Below are positions 7,254 to 13,586 of a DNA stretch of 50,007 nucleotides, piece after piece. The translations under genes and the position numbers were made by a program. The stretch covers positions 1 to 50,007 of the forward strand of contig CAJTOZ010000023.1 of NCBI GenBank assembly GCA_910578095.1. The letters run 5' to 3'. Below the pieces are notes generated by a model. The model saw only the letters and a program-made list of their open reading frames with translations, had not been told where the DNA came from and searched no databases. The first letter of the stretch is position 1. Each line of letters begins with the position of its first letter. The stretch is from an uncultured Muribaculaceae bacterium. Its GTDB lineage: Bacteria; Bacteroidota; Bacteroidia; Bacteroidales; Muribaculaceae.

Positions 7254-8954
7254 ATGAGAAAACTTTACACTCTTGCTATTGCAGCTTTTGCTTTGACGGC
7301 CACAGCGGCATCCCCCACAGGCTTCAGGACGTTCCGGAATGCCATACCTACAGTTTCCAAGGAGATGGGCAAACAGCTTGCCGGTCGATCCTTCCACGCA
7401 ACGCCGGCAAAAGCCGAGCCGCAACACACGTGGGTGGCCATGGGAGAAGGCACTATGGTCGACGACATCACCACTTCCTACTTCTCTGTGGAGCCGCAGG
7501 CCATTACTGTCGATGTGGAGAAGGACGCTGCCAACGAAGGGTGGTACCGCATTGTCAATCCATGGAAAAACTATACGCAGATGGACAAGATCACCGAGGC
7601 CGGCGGCACACTCGAGCAGTCCGACGATATCACCATCGTGATCGACGCCACTGATCCCGATTATGTCCGTGTGCTCGAAACAAACATAGGCATGGACGAC
7701 GGCTACGGCGCCTCCACAGTGGTAGGCTATACCGAACTTGTGGGCGTGAATCTCGGCGCATTTACCGTTACGCAGAGCGATGCCGACACCAAGGCCGGCA
7801 AAATGGCCGACGGAGCCATCAGTTTCGACCAGCGCTATGCGTTGATGCTGCACCAGGGTGGTGATTACTATAACGGCAATGGCAACAGCAAATTCAGCAT
7901 AGCCCTGCCGGGCACCGAAACTCCGATAGACTACAGTCTCAAGGCTGCCCCCACCACCAAATTCTGTCCCGAGGCCGATGGCAAATACTATGTCACCTTC
8001 AAAGGCGACGAGCGTATCCCCGGCGTGAAGTATATATGCAGCACCGAGTATCCCGAGACACAGCAGGCCATCGCAGCCACGATAGCCAAACTGAACGCCG
8101 AGGGCCTTACAGCATCCGTCAACACCAAGGTGGCTATCGACATCAGCGATGCCACGGGTGCTGAATATTTCATGTTTTTCTGCGCAGTGGATGCCGATGG
8201 CAACCTCGCCGACGAGATGCCTTACTATCTCGCGTTTCCTGTGCCCGACACCGACACGGCTGGCTGGCACACTCTCGGCAACGCCACCCTTACCGAGGGC
8301 TTCCTTTCGTGCTCGCTTCCCACTATGTTCGACGTGGAAAGCTATCAGGTGGAGGTGCAGCGGAATATCGCTCAGCCGGGTCTCTACCGCATTGTCAATC
8401 CCTACTCGCCCTGGAGCCACAGCAGCGACTATCTTCTCGCACACGACCACAACCATTATATCTACTTCAATGCCGAAAACCACGAGAATGTGTACATCCT
8501 TGAGAGCGGTCTCGGTATCAGCGTGGAGAATCTTGGCGAAGCCGGCATAGGAAGCCTTTATTACGATATGGTGCGTGAGTACGGTATCGATCTGCTCAAT
8601 ATGTTCGGTATCTACAGCGGCGGCACTATCAAGGACAATGTGCTCACGTTCGACGGTACGGGAGAAATCAAGATATTCTTCGCAGGCACAGGCCAGTGGC
8701 ACTACACCAATCTCAAGCCCAATCCCGACTATGAGGCCGGCGTGAGCCCCGACGAAGACATGTATCTCGGCGGCGATTTCAAGCTCGACATGACAGGTCT
8801 CGACCTTTCCGGCATCAGCGATATAGCTGCCGACACAGCTACCGCGACAGCCGAATACTATAACCTGCAGGGAATACGCGTGGAGCATCCCTCCGCAGGC
8901 AATGTGTATATCCGCCGTTGCGGCAGCAAAGTGGATAAGGTGATGGTGCGCTGA
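7254..8954 (+). CDS. Secreted two-module protein with C-terminal sorting-like tail, function unknown
   Basis: 566 residues with a Sec signal peptide (about 1-19, LTATAA). Two similar modules can be aligned by eye: residues about 76-110 (FSVEPQAITVDVEK then GWYRIVNPW) and about 355-385 (FDVESYQVEVQRN then GLYRIVNPY). After each comes a strand describing values at an Asn/Asp-rich turn (ITIVIDATDPDYVRVLET; HYIYFNAENHENVYILES). This arrangement is common in secreted gut Bacteroidales proteins of unknown role. The last 37 residues (EYYNLQGIRV, NVYIRR, KVDKVMVR) look like a type A type IX secretion sorting domain, which would send the protein to the cell surface or outside. It is monocistronic, with its own promoter and an 11-bp hairpin after the stop. 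No catalytic motif is seen; ligand binding is a guess. Confidence 0.65.
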   Translation: MRKLYTLAIAAFALTATAASPTGFRTFRNAIPTVSKEMGKQLAGRSFHATPAKAEPQHTWVAMGEGTMVDDITTSYFSVEPQAITVDVEKDAANEGWYRIVNPWKNYTQMDKITEAGGTLEQSDDITIVIDATDPDYVRVLETNIGMDDGYGASTVVGYTELVGVNLGAFTVTQSDADTKAGKMADGAISFDQRYALMLHQGGDYYNGNGNSKFSIALPGTETPIDYSLKAAPTTKFCPEADGKYYVTFKGDERIPGVKYICSTEYPETQQAIAATIAKLNAEGLTASVNTKVAIDISDATGAEYFMFFCAVDADGNLADEMPYYLAFPVPDTDTAGWHTLGNATLTEGFLSCSLPTMFDVESYQVEVQRNIAQPGLYRIVNPYSPWSHSSDYLLAHDHNHYIYFNAENHENVYILESGLGISVENLGEAGIGSLYYDMVREYGIDLLNMFGIYSGGTIKDNVLTFDGTGEIKIFFAGTGQWHYTNLKPNPDYEAGVSPDEDMYLGGDFKLDMTGLDLSGISDIAADTATATAEYYNLQGIRVEHPSAGNVYIRRCGSKVDKVMVR

Positions 8955-8979
8955 TACCACCCTCATCCAAGGCTATTAC

Positions 8980-9022
8980 CACGCCGGGTGTGCCGTCTGT
9001 GACACGACGCGCACCCGGCGTG
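8980..9022 (+). terminator. Strong hairpin after the secreted protein (possible terminator)
   Basis: CACGCCGGGTG (8980-8990) pairs perfectly with CACCCGGCGTG (9012-9022) across a 21-base loop. There is no clear T tract behind it, so it may act as an attenuating or stabilising hairpin. Confidence 0.5.
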
Positions 9023-9078
9023 TGTCGTAATTTGCGAAATTTGACATGCCTGCATCCGCTTTTCTCGCGGATTTTCAG

Positions 9079-9086
9079 TAAATTTG
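9079..9086 (+). promoter_or_regulatory. Bacteroidetes -7 promoter box, 5 bases from ATG
   Basis: TAAATTTG followed by C, an exact TAnnTTTG match, ends 5 bases before the ATG at 9092. This decides the start of the next gene, because an upstream start at 8990 would lie inside the preceding hairpin and promoter. Confidence 0.6.
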
Positions 9087-9091
9087 CGCTC

Positions 9092-11158
9092 ATGAAACAT
9101 TATTGGCGACATCTTACGGCTCTGCTGGCCGTGGTCGGAGGGCTCATAACCCCGGCCTGCGCGAGTATAGGACGCCCCGAGGGAGGCGCGCGCGACACTG
9201 AGCCACCGGTATTTGTGTCTGCACGGCCGGAGCCTGGCGCCACCAATGTCAGCACCACTCGCCTCACCGCTTATTTCGATGAGAACATACAGCTCGACGA
9301 TGCTTTCAACAAAGTGATAGTGTCGCCGGCACAGACCACGCCCCCGAGCGTAAGTGCCAACGGGCGTCGTCTGAGCGTGGAATTGCGCGACACGCTTATC
9401 CCCGATATGACGTACACCATCGATTTCGGCGACGCCATAAAGGACCTCAACGAAGGCAATATCCTCGATGGATTCGCCATGGAATTTTCCACCGGCCCGA
9501 CTATCGATACGCTACGTATTTCAGGTATTGTGCTTGCCGCGGAGAATCTCGAGCCGGCACAGGGTATGCTCGTGGGGGTGTACCGTGCCGACAGTATCGC
9601 CGACAGCACCGTGCGCACGCTCCCCATGGAGCGTGTGGCCCGAACCAACCAGTTTGGACAGTTCACTGTGCGCGGTCTGGCCCCAGGAGCCTACCGCGTA
9701 TATGCCATAAACGATATCAACCGCGACTATAAGTGGGACCGCACAGAGGATGTGGCCTATCTCGATGTAGACCTTGTGCCGTCGGTAGAATCCATAGAGG
9801 TGACCGACACGCTGCGCTCTTCGGAGGGTACGGATTCGATTGTGAAGCACGGCGGCGTGCGCTACGTGCCTAACGACGTGCTGCTCACATGGTTCAATGA
9901 AAACTACCGGGCCCAATATCTCAAGGACTACGCCCGTCCCTCGCGGCGTATCATCACGCTCGGCTTCGGCGCCTCCTGCGACACGCTGCCGCAGCTGAGC
10001 ATCGTGGCCGACAGCTCGTCGGCCGCCCGCCGTGTGCCCGCCCGCGACGATTGGTTTCTGCAGCAAGTGAGCGCCCAACGCGACTCCATACAGTACTGGA
10101 TCACGGATTCGGCTGTGTACGGCATCGATTCGCTGCGCCTCGCCGTGCGTTATCAGAAGCCTGATTCTACCGAGACCCTACGCTGGACCACCGACACTCT
10201 GCGCTTCTTCTTCCGTGATCCTAAAATTAAAGAGGACAAGAAAAAGAAGAAGAAAAAGGATGTGGAAGAGATAGCCGACAGTATACCTGCCGACAGTACT
10301 ATCCCCGCCGTGCCGGTCAATTTCCTCGGTCTGAGGGCTCTCACCGGTTCTTCGCAGGAGGTGCATCTCCCGGTGGCAATAGAATTTGACCAGCCGGTGG
10401 CTGCGCTGGACACGTCGGCCGTGCATCTCGAGATGTTTGTCGACACGGTACTTACGCCCGTAGCCCCGCCGCCAATTGTGGATGATACGCTCAATCTGCT
10501 GCGACGTAGGTTGCCATATGTATGGGAGCCCGGCGCCAAGTACAGGCTCACAATAGATTCGGCTGCCATCACGGGAATATACGGCGAGCACAACAAGCCG
10601 TTCAAGCACGAATTCACGGTGAAGCCGGAGGAGGAATACTCGGCGGTGGACTTTGCCATACGTGGTCTGTCGCCCGGCGATAAGGCTGTGGTGCAATTGT
10701 TGGGGTCGTCGGACAATGTCCAATACTCTGCCCCGGTAGGCGCCGACGGCCATGCTGTGCTGCGCCATCTGGCACCATCCACCTATTATGCGCGCCTGTT
10801 TGTGGACCGCAATGACAACGGACGGTGGGACACAGGTGTGCTCGACAGCATACAGCCGGAGGATGTCTACTATTTCGCCAAAGCTCTGAAACTGAAGAAA
10901 AACTGGGATGTGGCGCAGGAATGGAGTCTCAACGAACTGCCTGTGGACGCCCAGAAACCACTGGCCATCAAGAAAAACAAGCCTAAGTTGAAACCCGGCG
11001 AGCAGCCGCTCAGAGACGAGGACGAAGAGGAGGACGAAGATGAATTCGGAGGCTCCAACTTCCTGGGTCCCAACCGCGGAACAGGCAACCGCGGCGGCAA
11101 TCGCGGCTTCGGCAGCGGCGGCATACAGCAGGTGGGAGGAAATCAGCTTCGACGCTGA
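9092..11158 (+). CDS. Ig-like (Big_5) domain lipoprotein
   Basis: 688 residues from the ATG at 9092; the frame extends upstream to 8990 but that part crosses a hairpin and the promoter. The signal peptide ends in ITPAC, followed by ASIGRPEGG and RDTEPP, the stereotyped N-terminus of Bacteroidetes Ig-like domain lipoproteins (Cys-Ala-x-x-Gly-x-Pro-x-Gly-Gly, then Asp-x-x-Pro-Pro). An Ig-like Big_5 domain follows at about residues 25-130 (TRLTAYFDENIQLDDAFNKV, then MTYTIDFGDAIKDLNEG). Later there is a prealbumin/CarboxypepD-like module (QFGQFTVRGLAPGAYRVYAI), a Lys-rich linker (KKKKKKD near 387), a second Ig-like region and a second such module. The C-terminus is an acidic run followed by a Gly/Asn/Arg-rich tail. 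Likely a surface or periplasmic lipoprotein of unknown role; monocistronic. Confidence 0.8.
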   Translation: MKHYWRHLTALLAVVGGLITPACASIGRPEGGARDTEPPVFVSARPEPGATNVSTTRLTAYFDENIQLDDAFNKVIVSPAQTTPPSVSANGRRLSVELRDTLIPDMTYTIDFGDAIKDLNEGNILDGFAMEFSTGPTIDTLRISGIVLAAENLEPAQGMLVGVYRADSIADSTVRTLPMERVARTNQFGQFTVRGLAPGAYRVYAINDINRDYKWDRTEDVAYLDVDLVPSVESIEVTDTLRSSEGTDSIVKHGGVRYVPNDVLLTWFNENYRAQYLKDYARPSRRIITLGFGASCDTLPQLSIVADSSSAARRVPARDDWFLQQVSAQRDSIQYWITDSAVYGIDSLRLAVRYQKPDSTETLRWTTDTLRFFFRDPKIKEDKKKKKKKDVEEIADSIPADSTIPAVPVNFLGLRALTGSSQEVHLPVAIEFDQPVAALDTSAVHLEMFVDTVLTPVAPPPIVDDTLNLLRRRLPYVWEPGAKYRLTIDSAAITGIYGEHNKPFKHEFTVKPEEEYSAVDFAIRGLSPGDKAVVQLLGSSDNVQYSAPVGADGHAVLRHLAPSTYYARLFVDRNDNGRWDTGVLDSIQPEDVYYFAKALKLKKNWDVAQEWSLNELPVDAQKPLAIKKNKPKLKPGEQPLRDEDEEEDEDEFGGSNFLGPNRGTGNRGGNRGFGSGGIQQVGGNQLRR

Positions 11159-11319
11159 TGGTAATGCAATAATCAAAGATGATTATCCGCCAAACTATCC
11201 AATGTTAAATTCTCAATATAGGACGTGCCTTTGGCAACAGAGATTGGCATGCAGGTATTATACATCGCAAAGCGATGTCCCTACATTGTTTACGGATAAT
11301 CAATAATCAAACGACCAAC
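11159..11319 (+). other. Intergenic AT-rich segment with small hairpins, no gene
   Basis: Part of a 310-base gap. It holds a perfect 7-bp stem with loop AAA (11262-11278, ACATCGC/GCGATGT) followed by CCCTACATTG, and just before it GGACGTGCCTTTGGCA (11221-11236), which can fold on itself. These look like degenerate short palindromic repeats or a weak terminator of the preceding gene. Composition is much richer in A+T than the flanking genes. Confidence 0.4.
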
Positions 11320-11442
11320 CAAAACACAAATAAATTTGGTTTTGCGCTCGACTAATTCGTATATTTGACTATCGTCCGATATACTCACGCTCGGCAAAAC
11401 ACAAATAAATTTGGTTTTGCACTCGACTAATTCGTATATTTG
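11320..11442 (+). repeat. 48-bp direct repeat, two copies, each a full promoter with inverted repeat
   Basis: Copy 1 is 11320-11367 and copy 2 is 11395-11442, a period of 75 bases, with one mismatch (G/A in TTTTGCGCTCG versus TTTTGCACTCG). Each copy has an imperfect inverted repeat (CAAAAC-A-CAAAT, AA, ATTTG-GTTTTG), a TTTG (11335-11338; 11410-11413) and 21 bases later TATATTTG (11360-11367; 11435-11442). A different 27-base spacer separates the copies. The second copy ends 26 bases before the mannosyltransferase ATG. Confidence 0.9.
11410..11442 (+). promoter_or_regulatory. Proximal promoter of the mannosyltransferase gene
   Basis: TTTG at 11410-11413, a 21-base spacer and TATATTTG at 11435-11442, a near-ideal Bacteroidetes -33/-7 pair. 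The inverted repeat at 11395-11419 covers the -33 element and could be an operator. The distal copy at 11335-11367 has the same geometry. Confidence 0.7.
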
Positions 11443-11468
11443 CACTCAGAATCCAATACCCCGAAGAT

Positions 11469-12212
11469 ATGAAAAGCGATTGCGTGGTGATAATACCGAT
11501 GTACAACGAGCGCGAGAATGCCGCAGCCATCATCGACGCCGTTATGGCGCTGGAGCACGGCTTCGATGTGCTTGTTATTGATGACAATTCCCCCGACGGC
11601 ACCGCCGCGATCGTGAAGGAAAAGATGCAGCAGTATCCCGGACGTGTGCTGCTCACGGAGCGCACCGGCAAACTGGGCCTCGGCACGGCATATATAGCCG
11701 GCTTCAAGCGTGCGCTGGATGAGGGGTATGACTATATATTCGAGATGGATGCCGATTTCAGCCACAACCCCGCCGATCTTGAACGGTTGCGCGCAGCGTG
11801 CGCCGACGATGGTGCGGATGTGGCCGTAGGGTCCCGTTATGTCACCGGGGTGAACGTGGTCAATTGGCCTATGGGACGCGTGCTGATGTCGTACTACGCA
11901 TCGAAATATGTGCGCATTGTCACCGGTCTGCCCGTCCACGATACCACAGCAGGCTTTGTGTGCTACCGTCGCCGCGTGCTGGAAGCTTTTGATCTCGACA
12001 ATATCAAGTTCAAGGGCTATGCTTTCCAGATAGAGATGAAATTCACGGCCCGTGAACTCGGTTTCCGCATCGTCGAGGTGCCCATAATCTTCGTGAACCG
12101 TGTGCTGGGCACGTCCAAGATGAACTCCTCCATATTCGGCGAGGCTGTGTTCGGTGTGATACGCCTGAAATGGAACAGCCTGTTCGGCCGTAAGAAGCAA
12201 CGGGGAGCCTGA
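11469..12212 (+). CDS. Polyprenol monophosphomannose synthase (GT2, DPM1-like)
   Basis: 247 residues. The GT2 nucleotide-sugar fold is shown by VVIIPMYNERENA (residues 6-18), VLVIDDNSPDGT (about 34-45), the DxD motif in FEMDADFSHNP (about 97), and the family-typical VAVGSRYVTGV and KFKGYAFQIEMKF. This matches dolichyl-phosphate mannose synthases that move mannose from GDP-mannose to a polyprenyl phosphate on the cytoplasmic face. There is no C-terminal membrane domain, as in human DPM1. Polyprenyl-phosphate mannose is the donor for extracytoplasmic glycosylation; the DUF2723 protein at 42673 could be a user (inference). It stands alone behind a duplicated promoter. Another sugar specificity within the family cannot be excluded. 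Confidence 0.88.
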   Translation: MKSDCVVIIPMYNERENAAAIIDAVMALEHGFDVLVIDDNSPDGTAAIVKEKMQQYPGRVLLTERTGKLGLGTAYIAGFKRALDEGYDYIFEMDADFSHNPADLERLRAACADDGADVAVGSRYVTGVNVVNWPMGRVLMSYYASKYVRIVTGLPVHDTTAGFVCYRRRVLEAFDLDNIKFKGYAFQIEMKFTARELGFRIVEVPIIFVNRVLGTSKMNSSIFGEAVFGVIRLKWNSLFGRKKQRGA

Positions 12213-12243
12213 TTCCTGTCGATAAAACAAATGTAGCCCGTAT

Positions 12244-12666
12244 TTATTTGCACGACGGGCATAGTCCTTCCACGACATAATTGGCCGCGGTGGCGCTGAA
12301 ACCCTCGGGAAGCGCTACCCGCGGCACAGGTGTGTCGAGACAGAATGTGCGGCCGCATTCCGTGCAGTGGAAGTGTACGTGGTGGTCGGAGGCGCTGTGG
12401 TGGCCGTCGGTGGCCGGGCAGAGCTCGTATTTGAGCGAGCGCGTGCCGTCGTTGACGGTGTGTGTCACATGGTTCTCGGCCAGAAGGGTGAGCACGCGGA
12501 ATATGCCGGAACGCTCCATTGTGGGCAGCATGGTCTCGAGATCGGCGAGAGCCAGCGGACCATGGGCGCGGCTGAGCGCGTCGACCACAATCAGGCGGTT
12601 CGGTGTGGCCGGAATGCCGGCACGTTTCAATATTTCGGCTGCTATCTTCACTGCGGTGTCACACAA
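12244..12666 (-). CDS. Fur-family metal-responsive transcriptional regulator
   Basis: 140 residues, slightly short for Fur. The winged-helix DNA-binding part covers about 5-75 (RLIVVDALSRAHGPLALADL, then ERSGIFRVLTLLAENH). The dimerisation part has the metal motif HHVHFHCTECGRTFCL (95-110) and a final CPSC; Cys101/Cys104 and Cys136/Cys139 form the structural zinc site. Whether it senses iron, zinc or peroxide cannot be told. No ATG is available: translation probably begins at TTG 12666 or GTG 12651. The first choice overlaps the stop of the upstream pseudouridine synthase by 8 bases. It is third in the leftward topA-rluA-like-fur run and ends 31 bases from the convergent mannosyltransferase gene. 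Confidence 0.87.
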   Translation of the reverse strand: MCDTAVKIAAEILKRAGIPATPNRLIVVDALSRAHGPLALADLETMLPTMERSGIFRVLTLLAENHVTHTVNDGTRSLKYELCPATDGHHSASDHHVHFHCTECGRTFCLDTPVPRVALPEGFSATAANYVVEGLCPSCK

Positions 12667-13582
12667 GGGTCTTGAACGCGGCCGGCACGGGAGTGGAGAA
12701 ATTCATGTCGCGGCGCGTGCGGGGATGCACGAAGCGCAGTGTGCGCGCGTGCAGCGCCAGGCGGTGGATGGGCGAGGTGGTGGCTCCGTATTTCCGGTCG
12801 CCGGCAATGGGTCTTCCGAGCTGCTTCATGTGCACGCGTATCTGGTTTTTGCGTCCGGTGGCCAACTGCAGTTCTACAAGAGCATAATTGCCACGTGCGG
12901 CCAGCGTGCGGTATTCCGTGAGGGCTTCGCGCCCGATGGCTGGGTCGGTGGTGACATACACCACGTGTTCTGAATTTTCGGCAAGGAGGCTGCGCACCAT
13001 TCCTTCGGCGGGTTCAGGCGCTCCTCCTTCCACCACTGCCACGTAGCGTCGCTCGAGCACCATGTTGTTCCAGTTGTGCTGCATTGTCTCTTTCGCCTCC
13101 GGAGTCTTTGCAAACATCATCAGGCCCGATGTGTGCTGGTCGAGACGATGTACTATGAAAAGTTTCTGCCGGGGGTCCACGCGCTTCACATAGTCGCGCA
13201 GCAATGAGTAGGCTGTGCCGTCGCGCTTGCTGTCGGTGCCCACGGAAAGTAGCCCGTAGCCTTTGTTGACCACGATTATGTCGTCGTCCTCATAGACTAT
13301 TTTGAGGCGGGGATTGGAGAATGTCTGGAACTCTCTCGAGGTGTTGACTTTCACCTCTGTGTCGGGTGCGAGAGGAGTGTCCCATTGCGTGGTGACCACG
13401 CCTCCGGCCATCACCTGACGGTGTTTCAGATAATCCTTTACGGTGGTGCGCTTGCGGTCGGGCATGGCGGAGAATAGAAAGTCGAGCAGACGGCATTCGG
13501 CATCGGTGCGGAACGTGAGAATGACGTCGGGGCGCGGCTTGGCGCGCTCGGCGCCCGGCTTGCAAGATAAGCGGCGTGGCAT
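12659..13582 (-). CDS. RluA-family RNA pseudouridine synthase
   Basis: 307 residues. An N-terminal S4-like segment (about 30-80, LLDFLFSAMP... VKDYLKHRQV) is followed by the catalytic domain. The diagnostic motif is LFIVHRLDQHTSGLM, with Asp148 as the catalytic aspartate; other conserved pieces are IIVVNKGYGLLSVG and LVELQLATGRKNQIRVHM with GDRKYG. It isomerises uridine to pseudouridine in rRNA or tRNA; which position cannot be assigned from sequence. The start lies 4 bases after the topA stop, so the two are co-transcribed. The first 20 residues are Lys/Arg-rich and may be an extension, because an alternative start further in is not excluded. Confidence 0.9.
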   Translation of the reverse strand: MPRRLSCKPGAERAKPRPDVILTFRTDAECRLLDFLFSAMPDRKRTTVKDYLKHRQVMAGGVVTTQWDTPLAPDTEVKVNTSREFQTFSNPRLKIVYEDDDIIVVNKGYGLLSVGTDSKRDGTAYSLLRDYVKRVDPRQKLFIVHRLDQHTSGLMMFAKTPEAKETMQHNWNNMVLERRYVAVVEGGAPEPAEGMVRSLLAENSEHVVYVTTDPAIGREALTEYRTLAARGNYALVELQLATGRKNQIRVHMKQLGRPIAGDRKYGATTSPIHRLALHARTLRFVHPRTRRDMNFSTPVPAAFKTLV

Positions 13583-13586
13583 GTTG

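Noticed and set aside
8990..9091. Upstream start of the Ig-like lipoprotein
   Set aside because: The extension crosses a hairpin and the TAAATTTG box, and would hide the lipoprotein signal peptide.
11262..11278. CRISPR-like unit
   Set aside because: Only one hairpin and two copies of a different 48-bp repeat; no regularly spaced repeat-spacer series and no cas gene.
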